Shown piece after piece: positions 16,868 through 25,775 of a stretch of 56,329 bases of DNA; positions within the stretch are counted from its first letter, which is position 1, and every line of letters begins with the position of its first letter. The stretch spans positions 1 through 56,329 of the forward strand of contig JAJDCM010000315.1 in NCBI GenBank assembly GCA_029260825.1. Reading direction: 5' to 3'. The notes below the pieces were generated by a model, which was not told the DNA's origin, searched no databases, and saw nothing but the letters and a program-made list of their open reading frames with translations. Origin of the DNA: Planctomycetota bacterium. GTDB taxonomy: Bacteria; Planctomycetota; JACOTG01; JAJDCM01. Both the position numbers and the translations under genes were made by a program.

Positions 16868-19252
16868 TCAGGGGAAGATGGTCTGGGAGTAGACATCTGA
16901 AAGCTCAAACGCTCCTCCAGTGAAACAACCAGCCTGGAAGCGGGGTGTCTGGAAGATAAGGTTCGAATTGTTCGGGACACTGATCTGAATCGCGGCATCC
17001 CCATTTCCATCCAGAGGAGCATCCGGGCCGCTAAAGCTATTGGCGATCGTAACGACACGAGGTCCAAGACCGATTTGAACCCCTTCGTACATCGCCGATC
17101 CGGTGCGAAGACTCGCCACAAGGAAGTAGTCGCAGTTGGGAGTTCCACAGACCGTGATGGTCGGAGTACGACCGATTCGAATCCTCGAAGCGGTGACCTC
17201 AGGAGCATTGTCCAGCGTGATCGCATTGGAGAGAGTCCCGGTACCGTAGATGGTGGTCACCGTGATGTCATAAGTCCCGGGAGCGATCGAAGGAACATCC
17301 ACCACGAGAGCCGTGGTTCCTTGCACTTCCGTTACGTTGGCAAGAACACCACCGATCCGCACGTTGTTCGAGCCAAGGCCCCGGCGGAAGTAGCGACCGT
17401 CGATGGTGATCGGTTCTCCGCCACAACGGCCCACTACAGAGGGAACAGTCGCAGTAAGAACCGGAGCGATTGGAGCATCAAATCCCTTGAGCTCGGCAAC
17501 ATCGGCCAGAATGTCCACGTTGGGGGTGCCGTTGCTCAGATTCCCATCGTCGTCATCGTTAAGAAAAACTTCAAAGATCGCCTGGGGCTGATCTCCAGGA
17601 TTGCTGATGAAGGTCGGGAAGACAGCTTGCTCTGCTTCGTCCGCTCCGACGGAAGCTCCCAGCTGGTTCACCAGACGAGCTCGAATTCGCCAGGCAAAGC
17701 CCATCCAGATCTCTCCTTCACAGTGAGACCCGCCACCACATTCGTCCCCAGGAAAAGTCCGGCTATTCGATCCATTACGAATCCCTTGACCTGACCCCTG
17801 GAAAAACCCGGGTCCGATGATGGGGTCACCCTGCATGTACATGGAGAGAATGTCGCCATTGCCCTCGCTGATGCCTCCGTTGACGATTCCCCCGTACAGG
17901 TCGTCGTACTCGTGACCGAGCTCATGGGCGACAATACTTCTGAACGCGGTGTTATTGCAACCACCACCCGAGCTGTAGTAGTTGGTGATGCCGTTGTAGA
18001 AAGCGTTACAATTCGAGTTGCGGTTGACCGTGGCAGTGGTTCGGCGATCGACCCGGGTCGCATTCGGCAGAACCGACTTGAAGTAGTTGTGAACCTTGGT
18101 CACCTGAAGGAACGCGTTCACCTGGGCCACATCGAATTCAGCGCTACTCGTGGGATTCAGAACAATCGTTCCCGGTACCCCTGGAGTCAAAACGGCAGAA
18201 TCGGAGATCTCTCCGCCGGCAAGGTTGTCAACTTGAACCCAGCGTCCGAAGACGCCGACCGAAACCGTGACCGGGTTGGATCCTCCGTGAGAAATGACAA
18301 AGTCCCCGTTCACGTCCGTGTTGGCGGAGTTTCCACCCTGGACGGAAACTCGAAGCTGGGGCATGGGCTGGGTCGTGATGTTGCTGAAGGCCTGATCGGC
18401 CAGAGCCCGCCCATCCACGTGTCCCTCGACATTCACGTGGTAGACCTCGTTCGACCCTCGAACAATCTCACCCGTCTCACTATCGATGAAAGCGACAAAG
18501 TGGTAGGGCTCACCATAGAGCATGACCCCGACCTTCCAGGTCAAGCGAGCAGCACTCGTCACCGGATCTTCGATGAAGACCAGCTCGGGCTCATCGTGAA
18601 CGAGGCTTGCTCCCGTTTCTTGAATCACCGACATGGTGGCGGACAGAAGAATGTCACGAGCCACCACGGAAGGCACAACTGCCCGGGGATTCTGCGGAAG
18701 AAGATCCATCGTTCCCCGCATGTTGAAGTGGGGAAGTCTTCCATCGTGATCAACAAAGAAGGTGATCTGGCTTCCCTCGATGGGAATCCCGTGACGTTGC
18801 TGTCGGAAGACAATAATCTGATGCTGGTCCGTGGCGACCGCGTAGTCAAGCTCCGTGTCAATCCCTTCAAAACCAAAGAGATCGACATTTTGGGTCATGA
18901 ACGAGCGAGTTGCCTCGACGGCAGCTTCCTGAGTCGAAAACGGAGGAAGCAAGGGATAAGCCTGGCTGACCGCTCGGCTCGGGCGACCTGTTTCTTGATC
19001 CCACAAAATGGACCAATCGCCGTGCTGCTCCAGGAATTGCTTCCAAACAGGCCGTTGAGAAAGTTCGGCCTGGAAATCAAGATCGACCACGACCTCTTCA
19101 ACAGGCTGTTGCCGTTGAGACAAAGTGGGGACAACCGCCTGAACCGGGTCCGGAGAACCCAGGAAAAGAGCAAGAAGAGTTCCGCCGGCAAGGCACAGCG
19201 AACCCTTCGTAATCTTGCTACAGGGGCGGAAACGTCGAAAACGGCGTTGCAT
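16868..19252 (-). CDS. Secreted zinc metalloprotease (thermolysin/fungalysin-like) with TIG domain
   Basis: 794 residues with a signal peptide (CLAGGTLLALFLGSPDPVQA). The N-terminal part resembles the FTP/PepSY propeptide of M4 and M36 proteases (HGIPIEGSQITFFVDHDGRL). The zinc site is AHELGHEYDD (H443, E444, H447), with GGISEGNGD (E463) as probable third ligand; the spacing is shorter than in thermolysin. An Asp-rich NDDDDGNLSNGTPN motif, common in such proteases, follows, then an IPT/TIG beta domain from about 620 (PSVVGRCGGEPITIDGRYF) and a tail I do not recognise. AAAGGAG lies 8 nt before the start. It is likely secreted as a zymogen and degrades external protein. Confidence 0.9.
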   Translation of the reverse strand: MQRRFRRFRPCSKITKGSLCLAGGTLLALFLGSPDPVQAVVPTLSQRQQPVEEVVVDLDFQAELSQRPVWKQFLEQHGDWSILWDQETGRPSRAVSQAYPLLPPFSTQEAAVEATRSFMTQNVDLFGFEGIDTELDYAVATDQHQIIVFRQQRHGIPIEGSQITFFVDHDGRLPHFNMRGTMDLLPQNPRAVVPSVVARDILLSATMSVIQETGASLVHDEPELVFIEDPVTSAARLTWKVGVMLYGEPYHFVAFIDSETGEIVRGSNEVYHVNVEGHVDGRALADQAFSNITTQPMPQLRVSVQGGNSANTDVNGDFVISHGGSNPVTVSVGVFGRWVQVDNLAGGEISDSAVLTPGVPGTIVLNPTSSAEFDVAQVNAFLQVTKVHNYFKSVLPNATRVDRRTTATVNRNSNCNAFYNGITNYYSSGGGCNNTAFRSIVAHELGHEYDDLYGGIVNGGISEGNGDILSMYMQGDPIIGPGFFQGSGQGIRNGSNSRTFPGDECGGGSHCEGEIWMGFAWRIRARLVNQLGASVGADEAEQAVFPTFISNPGDQPQAIFEVFLNDDDDGNLSNGTPNVDILADVAELKGFDAPIAPVLTATVPSVVGRCGGEPITIDGRYFRRGLGSNNVRIGGVLANVTEVQGTTALVVDVPSIAPGTYDITVTTIYGTGTLSNAITLDNAPEVTASRIRIGRTPTITVCGTPNCDYFLVASLRTGSAMYEGVQIGLGPRVVTIANSFSGPDAPLDGNGDAAIQISVPNNSNLIFQTPRFQAGCFTGGAFELSDVYSQTIFP

Positions 19253-19836
19253 TCAGTTGACTCCTTTCAAAGCGTCAAAAGCGGACCCGACCTTCTACTT
19301 AAATAAACAACCCTTGACTCGCAAGTTTGTTTTGTTCTGAGACATCTCGTTCATCTGGAAACACATCTGTCGAACGGGTCGAAGAGACGAGTGAAGTGGG
19401 GGAGGGTTCCCTTTTCAGTGCAATCAGTAACTTCAGATCTTGAGAGACCCACAAGCTGATGCGGATGGGAATCTTGAAAGTCTGGTGGTCACAAGATCAA
19501 CGAATTCGCCGTCGCAGCGAAATCGGAAGAGCTACCTCGCCAATCCGCTTCAACGCGGTGACGAAAGACGGCATTTGCATGTCTGGAATTCTAGGGTCTC
19601 GACCACCTTCTTGGTTCCGAGTCAGTTCGACTGAAAACTGACTGATTTGCACCCTGGGAGTGGAACATTGTAGTACATCCCGCCTGGAACCGCTACCCCC
19701 GAAGGTCTTTCAGCTTCCTCGGTTCGAGCCAATTGACAGCGATCTTGACACCCGATCACAAACCGAACAAATCACGGCTCGGGTGCTTTCGCCTTGGGCG
19801 AGGCACACTCGGGACAGACCAAGAGATCCGCGAACT
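19253..19836. other. Intergenic region, 584 bp, no gene seen
   Basis: It lies between the start of the metalloprotease gene and the stop of the MscS gene (both minus strand). The end near 19253-19350 must hold the metalloprotease promoter and leader; an AT-rich stretch near 19295-19335 is the likeliest place. I found no convincing reading frame, tRNA or hairpin in the rest. Confidence 0.4.
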
Positions 19837-20925
19837 TCAGGAAGAACCCAAGAGCTCCTCGGGAGCGTCTCGAGGTGCGCGGTGAAGATAGACAACTCTC
19901 CTTGCGTATGGAATCTCGATTCCCTCCTCGCCGAATTTCTTGTAGATGGCCGTATTCAGGGCATCGATGACCCTTCCCCGCAAGACCGGTTCATCGATCC
20001 AGCACAGGAGCTGAAGACGAAGACCGGATTCGTCGAACGCTCGAAAACGAACCCGGGGCGCAGGATCAGAACAGACTCCCGAAAGAGCAGCTGCCGTATC
20101 GAGCAGGACTTTACGCACCTGGTCGATATCCGAGCCATACGCCACTTGAATGGTGATTCGAATCCGTTCCTTTTGGTGAGGACCACCGCTTTCGTTGGTG
20201 ATCTTCGCATTCCCCATCGTCGCATTGGGAATGGTGATCTCGATGTCGTCCCGGGTAAGCAGGCGGGTGCTGCGAATCCCGATATGGGTCACCCTTCCCC
20301 GATCTCCTCCGTCCAGGACAACGAAATCTCCGTGCTTATAGGGGGCATCGGCAAGAATGAACACCCCGGCAAAGAGGTTCGCAAGGGTATCCTTGGCAGC
20401 AAAGCCAACCGCAATCCCCACAATTCCCGCAGAAGCAAGCCAGCCGGTAACATCGATATCCCAGGAAAGAAAGAGGCAATAGGCTCCACCCAGAACCAGA
20501 ACCACCCGACACAAATTGTCGAACAGCGTAACCGTCCCCGGCTGGATGAACTCGTATCGATCTTGCTGCTCACAAAGCCATTTGAGGAGAACTTTGCTCA
20601 ATCGCATCGCGTACGTGATCCAGATCAAGACCACCAAGCTCTTGAGAATGGCCGAGGCGATTTCCCGGGGGCGGCCCTCGGGAGCCCCGATCATGAGGGC
20701 ATACGCAAGACCGATGAGGACAACCGTGAAGAAGATCGGACGATGACTGATCTTGAGGATCTGATCGTCAATCTTCGTGCGGGTCCGCTGGCAGGCCCTG
20801 GACACCACGCGACAGAGGATCCAATCGAGGATCTTCCCCGCCACGATCGCAAGTAAAATGGCCACAACCGCCTGCAATCCCTTGGATTCACCCAGGGAAG
20901 ATAAAGCTTCTTGCAAGATGTCCAT
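19837..20925 (-). CDS. Small-conductance mechanosensitive channel, MscS family
   Basis: 362 residues from the ATG at 20925, chosen because GGAGG lies 9 nt upstream; the frame opens at 20949. Several N-terminal transmembrane helices are followed by the pore-lining helix typical of MscS (GWLASAGIVGIAVGFAAKDTLANLFAGVFILAD), the beta domain (GDFVVLDGGDRGRVTHIGIRSTRLLTRDDIEITIPNATM) and the alpha/beta C-terminal domain ending in GIEIPYARRVVYL. It should open under membrane tension to release solutes on hypo-osmotic shock. It stands alone, divergent from feoAB. Confidence 0.93.
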   Translation of the reverse strand: MDILQEALSSLGESKGLQAVVAILLAIVAGKILDWILCRVVSRACQRTRTKIDDQILKISHRPIFFTVVLIGLAYALMIGAPEGRPREIASAILKSLVVLIWITYAMRLSKVLLKWLCEQQDRYEFIQPGTVTLFDNLCRVVLVLGGAYCLFLSWDIDVTGWLASAGIVGIAVGFAAKDTLANLFAGVFILADAPYKHGDFVVLDGGDRGRVTHIGIRSTRLLTRDDIEITIPNATMGNAKITNESGGPHQKERIRITIQVAYGSDIDQVRKVLLDTAAALSGVCSDPAPRVRFRAFDESGLRLQLLCWIDEPVLRGRVIDALNTAIYKKFGEEGIEIPYARRVVYLHRAPRDAPEELLGSS

Positions 20926-20992
20926 GTGCCGGGTCCTCCAGAGCTTCATTCACCCGGTCCCGTATTTTCCGCCGGAACCGAACCGTGTCGTA

Positions 20993-21021
20993 TTTGCAAT
21001 CAAAAGCAAATGATCTATCAT
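20993..21021 (+). promoter_or_regulatory. Possible metal-regulator operator upstream of feoAB
   Basis: Two adjoining inverted repeats, TTTGC-N8-GCAAA (20993-21010) and ATGAT-CT-ATCAT (21010-21021), lie 22-50 nt before the feoA start. A Fur- or DtxR-like operator would be expected here, but the match to a Fur box is partial only. Confidence 0.3.
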
Positions 21022-21043
21022 CCGTTCACCTCGACACGAATCA

Positions 21044-21346
21044 ATGGACCCTTCCGCTTCGCGCTCCTGGAGCGTCAACACCCAGGCTGAGATGACCTCG
21101 GTTATGAAATCCTCCGAAACAACCGTTCTCTCCCAGCTACCGGTGGGGAAAACAGCAAAAGTAGTGAGTGTAACCCTTGAAGGAACCTATGGTAAGCGCC
21201 TGAGAATCATGGGGTTCATCGCAGGAACCTACGTGTCCGTTGTGCGCTGTGCTCCGCTCCAAGATCCAAGGGAATATGAGTTGCGAGGAACTCGGATTTG
21301 CCTGCGAAACGAGGAGGCCCGCCATGTCCAGGTCATTGCGATCTGA
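21044..21346 (+). CDS. feoA: Ferrous iron transport protein A
   Basis: 100 residues. The SH3-like FeoA domain is recognisable (LPVGKTAKVVSV ... GTYGKRLRIMGFIAGTYVSVVRCAPLQDPREYELRGTRICLRNEEA). It is a small cytoplasmic partner of FeoB. The N-terminal 25 residues are extra compared with typical FeoA, and an internal ATG at 21092 (MTSVMKSSE) is possible. The ribosome-binding site and start of feoB lie inside its 3' end, so the pair is translationally coupled. Confidence 0.9.
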   Translation: MDPSASRSWSVNTQAEMTSVMKSSETTVLSQLPVGKTAKVVSVTLEGTYGKRLRIMGFIAGTYVSVVRCAPLQDPREYELRGTRICLRNEEARHVQVIAI

Positions 21347-23372
21347 ACCGGGCCATCCCATGTCTCCCCAAGATTCCAATATGACAAACAACGCGCCCGC
21401 CCAAGAACCCGCAAAAAGGCTCCACTTTGCCCTTGTAGGAGCCCCCAACGCGGGAAAATCCACCCTGTTTCACGCCCTCACCCGGGCCCGCACCAAGATT
21501 GCCAATTTCCCGGGAGTTACGGTCGATGTCGTACGCGGGGAAGTCAAGCTCCCGGACCAAACCCTGGACATATCGGATCTTCCGGGAGCCTATTCCCTGG
21601 ATCCCATCAGTCCGGATGAGGAGATTTCTGCTCGGTTCATCCGGGGCGAGCTCACAAAGTCGAGACGACCGGATGCGGTCATGGTGGTCATCGATGCCAC
21701 GACCCTGAGTCGCTCGTTCCCGCTCGTATTTGAAGTGCTGGCTCTTGGTCTACCGACTCTTCTGGTTCTCACCATGACCGACGAGCTGCAAGCTCGAGGA
21801 GGGGGCATCCAAACCGGCATTCTGAGTCGCAAGCTCGGAATCCCCGTGGTGGGAGTGGTGGGTCATCGAGGAATCGGGGTCGATGAGCTGAAGGGATTTC
21901 TTTCAAAGCCCGAGGATTGGCCTCGCACTTCCCTCGATCCTGGTGCGACCCCGGAGGAACGGTTTTCCCTTGGCGACACAATTCTTTCAGAGTGCCTCAC
22001 CGAGCCCCGGAAGAAAAACACATCCACCGATCGTCTCGATCGCATTCTCTTGCATCGCATCCTGGGTCCCATCATTTTCTTCGCGCTGATGTTCGTCTTC
22101 TTTCAAGCCATGTTTTCCTGGGCGGAAGCTCCCATGTCCTGGCTGGAGAGTCTCATCGGGCTGATCGCGGACGGAGTCAATGCGGTCGTTCCGAGCGGAT
22201 TCCTCCGGAGCCTGCTGGTAGACGGGGTCATCGCGGGGGTTGGAGGGGTCATTGTATTCATCCCTCAAATTGCGCTTGTCCTGCTCATGATTCACTTCCT
22301 TGAGGGGGTGGGATACATGGCTCGCGCGGCATTCGCCGTGGATCGGCTGATGGGTTGGATGGGACTCGAAGGGCGCTGCTTCGTCTCGCTTCTTTCTTCT
22401 TACGCCTGCGCGATTCCCGGGATCATGGCCACCCGAAGTGTTCCGGATCCCAGAAGTCGATTGGCGACGATTCTGGTCGCTCCTTTCATGACCTGCTCGG
22501 CACGCCTACCGGTCTACACTCTCTTGATTTCGGGCTTCGTTCCGGACAAGCAGTTCTTTGGCATCGTGAACCTCCGAGGAACCGTCTTCTTCAGCCTTTA
22601 TCTTCTCGGCGCCGTCTCCGCCGTGCTCGCAGCCGCTGTCCTGAAGCGTGGAATGATCAGAGGCAAATCGCTTCCGTTCGTGATGGAGCTTCCTCCGTAC
22701 CGGCTTCCCCGGATCTCCGTGACACTGCGCCAGGTGTGGTGGGGCGTCCGTGCCTTTCTCAAGAAGGCCGGCTCGATGATCCTGATGGCCTCCATCATTC
22801 TCTGGGTTCTCCTCTCTTATCCCAAACCGGAAAACATGGATTCCGTGAATGAAGACAACGGCACGACATTAGCCGAGGAAGCTTCGACGCCGACGGAAGA
22901 ACCGGCTTCGGGGGTTGATTCCGAGAGCTTGTCCAGATCAAAAGTCCTCGAGGGAAGCTATGCCGCAACGATTGGTCGAGCGATCGAACCTGCCCTGGCC
23001 CCTCTCGGATTCGATTGGAAGATCGGGGTTGGACTGATCGGAAGTTTGGCTGCCAGAGAAGTCGTGGTGGCCACCCTGGCCCAGATCTACGCGGTTCAAG
23101 AGGAAGAGGAAGAGGAAGAAGATGCGCCAAATCTGGCGGCGCGGATGGCGCGAGAAATCAACCCGAAAACGGGAAAGCCCGTGTACGATCTGGCAACGGT
23201 CCTATCGCTTCTCGTGTTCTTCGTCTACTCCCTCCAGTGTATTTCGACCCTGGCCGTGATGCGCCGGGAAACCAACGGCTACAAATGGCCGACGTTGGCA
23301 TTCTTCAGCATGCTCGCCATTGCTTACGTGGCAAGCTTGATCACTTACCAGGTCGCCTCACGCTGCCTGTAG
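21324..23372 (+). CDS. feoB: Ferrous iron transporter B
   Basis: 682 residues. The ATG at 21324 is preferred because AGGAGG lies 7 nt upstream, inside feoA. The N-terminal G domain has G1 GAPNAGKST (39-47), a G2 threonine in FPGVTVD, G3 DLPGAYSL and a G4 position reading TMTDE, not the usual NxxD, so guanine specificity may be altered. The two membrane gate regions follow (GVGYMARAAFAVDRLMGWMGLEGRCFVSLLSSYACAIPGIMATR, then TCSARLPVYTLLI). A charged insert before the last helices ends in a run of Glu (about residue 595). It imports Fe(II) across the inner membrane. No feoC is seen. Confidence 0.95.
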   Translation: MSRSLRSEPGHPMSPQDSNMTNNAPAQEPAKRLHFALVGAPNAGKSTLFHALTRARTKIANFPGVTVDVVRGEVKLPDQTLDISDLPGAYSLDPISPDEEISARFIRGELTKSRRPDAVMVVIDATTLSRSFPLVFEVLALGLPTLLVLTMTDELQARGGGIQTGILSRKLGIPVVGVVGHRGIGVDELKGFLSKPEDWPRTSLDPGATPEERFSLGDTILSECLTEPRKKNTSTDRLDRILLHRILGPIIFFALMFVFFQAMFSWAEAPMSWLESLIGLIADGVNAVVPSGFLRSLLVDGVIAGVGGVIVFIPQIALVLLMIHFLEGVGYMARAAFAVDRLMGWMGLEGRCFVSLLSSYACAIPGIMATRSVPDPRSRLATILVAPFMTCSARLPVYTLLISGFVPDKQFFGIVNLRGTVFFSLYLLGAVSAVLAAAVLKRGMIRGKSLPFVMELPPYRLPRISVTLRQVWWGVRAFLKKAGSMILMASIILWVLLSYPKPENMDSVNEDNGTTLAEEASTPTEEPASGVDSESLSRSKVLEGSYAATIGRAIEPALAPLGFDWKIGVGLIGSLAAREVVVATLAQIYAVQEEEEEEEDAPNLAARMAREINPKTGKPVYDLATVLSLLVFFVYSLQCISTLAVMRRETNGYKWPTLAFFSMLAIAYVASLITYQVASRCL

Positions 23373-23379
23373 CCGCGGC

Positions 23380-23423
23380 GGGAAGGACCGACCCGTGATC
23401 CCGCGAGGGAGCCGGTCCGTCCC
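23380..23423. terminator. Hairpin between convergent feoB and secreted-protein genes
   Basis: GGGAAGGACCG (23380-23390) pairs with CGGTCCGTCCC (23413-23423), ten of eleven positions, across a 22-nt loop. It starts 7 nt after the feoB stop and sits in the gap between two convergent genes. There is no T tract, so a bidirectional terminator is only likely. Confidence 0.4.
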
Positions 23424-23442
23424 ACATCGGCGTGACGATCCA

Positions 23443-24297
23443 TCAGGGGCAGGTTGTTACCAGAGAGAGATCCAGATCCAGGGCGTGACCGATGTCGGAC
23501 GCATTGGCAACCGATTGCCGGCAGTTTTGAGAGTCAGCCGCCAGGTTGTTGGTGAACTCGTGAACGACCACGAGGATGTAGTTACCACGGGGTGTGGCAA
23601 AGGTCTGGCTCGGCATCGAAACCGATTGGTTCGGACCCACCGATGCCATGTTCATGGCGACGATTGTTTCATTCCGGTCGATCTCACAGTTTCCATTGGC
23701 ATCACCATAGACATACCAGCTCGTGGAAACATAGCCGGTGGAAGGACCCGAGTCGGATCGATCGAGACCAAAACTCACCTGAAGTGACGCACCATCACCT
23801 CCGCCCACCAGGAACGGAAGCCCCATGATGAACTGGTTGTGGCCCGCAAGATCGTTTCCCGACCGGGCAAAAACCCCGCTTCTGCCACCATTCGAAAACC
23901 GACGAACCGAATCAGCCTGACTGTTGCGGGATCGAAAATCGAAGGACATCCGCTGATCTCCGCCGTTGAACTCATAACGAGACTTACCGGAGGAAGACGC
24001 GGTGGCGCGAGTTGCACAGCGTGCACGCAGGCTTTTTCCGACTCGGACCCCCACTTCACATCGACCCGCGAAAGAATTCGAAGTCGTGTTGAGAGGGATT
24101 CGTCGATCAAATTCGCAAGTATCTTCCCGGAGGCAGGTTCGATCCCCGGAGGCAAGGCTCGCCGTCGCTCGCAAAGTTCCCTGGACACCAGCATTGCAAG
24201 ATGGATAGAGAAGAAATTCGGTCGCCGTTGCCGAACCGCCGATCAGGCCCACAAATCCAAAAGTGATGAGACAGGTCCTTAGCCCTTTTTGAAACAT
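23443..24297 (-). CDS. Secreted Cys-containing protein of unknown function
   Basis: 284 residues from the ATG at 24297; an ATG at 24312 is an alternative and the frame opens at 24393. A signal peptide (CLITFGFVGLIGGSATA) is followed by a mature protein of about 260 residues with scattered cysteines (YPSCNAG, DRTCLREDTCEFDRR, GRCEVGV) suggesting disulphides. The stretch GDANGNCEIDRNE looks like a calcium-binding EF-hand or dockerin-type loop. I do not recognise the family. It is convergent with feoB and lies 3' of the oxidoreductase genes, with no obvious functional tie to either. Confidence 0.7.
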   Translation of the reverse strand: MFQKGLRTCLITFGFVGLIGGSATATEFLLYPSCNAGVQGTLRATASLASGDRTCLREDTCEFDRRIPLNTTSNSFAGRCEVGVRVGKSLRARCATRATASSSGKSRYEFNGGDQRMSFDFRSRNSQADSVRRFSNGGRSGVFARSGNDLAGHNQFIMGLPFLVGGGDGASLQVSFGLDRSDSGPSTGYVSTSWYVYGDANGNCEIDRNETIVAMNMASVGPNQSVSMPSQTFATPRGNYILVVVHEFTNNLAADSQNCRQSVANASDIGHALDLDLSLVTTCP

Positions 24298-24367
24298 CTT
24301 TATGCACCCCATTTCAAGTTGCTTTGAAAGCCGCGGCGGCGTGTCGGCTTGCTCGTCAGAGTCGCGG

Positions 24368-24386
24368 CACACCCTCTCCGGGTGTG
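24368..24386. other. Inverted repeat downstream of the DmsBC-type gene
   Basis: CACACCC (24368-24374) and GGGTGTG (24380-24386) form a perfect 7-bp stem with a 5-nt loop, between the oxidoreductase operon stop and the start of the next minus-strand gene. It has no T tract and may be a weak terminator or a leader hairpin. Confidence 0.35.
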
Positions 24387-24437
24387 AATCCACGACATCC
24401 GTTCCTGATTCATGGTGTCGAGGAGGTGAGAATGGTT

Positions 24438-25775
24438 CTAAAAAAATTCTGCCTGGTCCATCCTCAATTGCCCCGAGGGGGTCACGATCTCGAGCTCGTC
24501 GTAAAACTGGGCTCGATCAATGACTTCTCCGAAAAGGGCGCAAACGATGAGGGCAAATCTCCAGTCTTCGCCCCAGAAAGCGAAAATGCACGGCATTCCC
24601 AGCCCAACAAAGAGCCGAAGAAAACCAACAAAGATGCGCCTCCCGCTTCCCGGGTGACTGCCTTGCCTCAAGACGTAGAGGACTCCCTTGACTCCCGCAA
24701 GAAGGACGAGCGGTACTGGAGATCCCAGGATCGCCACGAGCGCAAATCCGCCCACCAGGACCGTTGAGCCACTGTGGAATCCGATGGATCGGGTCGTCGC
24801 CGCTTTCCCATAAACCTGGTCCATGGAGACGAGAGCAAGAATCCCCAGAGGCATCGCAAGAAGAGCCAGACTCTCGGAGAGAATCGAAAAGCCGACCCAG
24901 GGGGCGAGTACTTGAAGCCCTCCCACGAACAAGAAAGAGGAAACAAACAGAACCTCACGGCTCAGCCAGGATCTCCTCCAGTTCAAGATCGCCCGGTAAG
25001 CTCGCAGAGGTTGCCCGAGATGGAAAGTGCTGAGAGCCATCGCAAGAAAACCGGGAACCAGAAACACCAGAGGATGGAGAGATTCTCCGCGAAGAAACAA
25101 ACCCGCGAAGGAACCCACCAGGACCGCGATGATGAAGGTGAAAAGAAGAAGGGTCCATTCGGACCGCAAGGTGATCTTGGATGGAGGGGGGGGAGGTGAG
25201 ACCGGGGAGAAAAACGGCTCGTCTCCTGCCGTCTTCGTCGATTCACCCCGGAATGGAACGAACTCGATGGCCGGTCCAAGATCGGATTCGGGAAAACCAA
25301 CCGGGCGGGCCGTTGCTTCTTCAGCCTGCTTTCCCCGGTGATCCTGGAGCCCCAAAGCTCCGGTCGGGCAGTAGGAAACGCACGCAGGAGCAAGCCCCAC
25401 CTCCTGCCGATCATGACAGAAGTTACATTTGTACATGACACCGGTCATCTCGACAAAGCTCGGGGCATCAAAAGGACAAACCCAGGAGCAATAGCGGCAC
25501 CCCATGCATTTATCGGCATCGATCGTTACCGCGCCGGTTGACTCCTCTTTCGTGAAGGCCAGGGCAGGACAGTTGATGAGACAGGCAGGAGTCTCACAGT
25601 GATTGCAGGCAAGCGATAGATGAATCACCGGAATGGATGGAATGTTCGCCGAATTGGTGGTGTGAACGGTCCGCCACGCGGCATCGATCGGAAGCTCGTT
25701 CTCGATCTGGCAGGCAAGCTCGCAGGCATGACAGCCCGTGCAAAGATTGAGGTCTACCCGGAAGGCCTTCTGCAT
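24438..25775 (-). CDS. Fused DmsB-DmsC type ferredoxin subunit and membrane anchor
   Basis: 445 residues. Residues 1-170 are a DmsB/NrfC-like protein with four 4Fe-4S motifs: LCTGCHACELAC (C12, C15, C18, C22), CNHCETPACLINCP, CMGCRYCSWVCP and CNFCHDRQEVGLAPACVSYCP. A Pro-rich linker (about 190-200) joins this to some seven hydrophobic helices (WTLLLFTFIIAVLVGSFAGLFL through RFALIVCALFGEVIDR) that correspond to the DmsC/NrfD-type quinone-linked anchor. It should pass electrons between the quinone pool and the molybdenum subunit encoded just upstream, whose stop shares one base with this start (TGATG). Confidence 0.88.
   Translation of the reverse strand: MQKAFRVDLNLCTGCHACELACQIENELPIDAAWRTVHTTNSANIPSIPVIHLSLACNHCETPACLINCPALAFTKEESTGAVTIDADKCMGCRYCSWVCPFDAPSFVEMTGVMYKCNFCHDRQEVGLAPACVSYCPTGALGLQDHRGKQAEEATARPVGFPESDLGPAIEFVPFRGESTKTAGDEPFFSPVSPPPPPSKITLRSEWTLLLFTFIIAVLVGSFAGLFLRGESLHPLVFLVPGFLAMALSTFHLGQPLRAYRAILNWRRSWLSREVLFVSSFLFVGGLQVLAPWVGFSILSESLALLAMPLGILALVSMDQVYGKAATTRSIGFHSGSTVLVGGFALVAILGSPVPLVLLAGVKGVLYVLRQGSHPGSGRRIFVGFLRLFVGLGMPCIFAFWGEDWRFALIVCALFGEVIDRAQFYDELEIVTPSGQLRMDQAEFF

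Noticed and set aside
17912-19306. A 464-codon plus-strand open frame antisense to the metalloprotease
   Set aside because: The opposite strand encodes a signal peptide and HExxH zinc site; this frame shows no motif or start context.
19720-19735. A GGTTCGAGCC sequence like a tRNA T-arm
   Set aside because: No acceptor stem, anticodon arm or D-arm could be paired around it.
19660-20856. A 398-codon plus-strand frame across the MscS gene
   Set aside because: It is low-complexity in character and opposes a clear MscS sequence.
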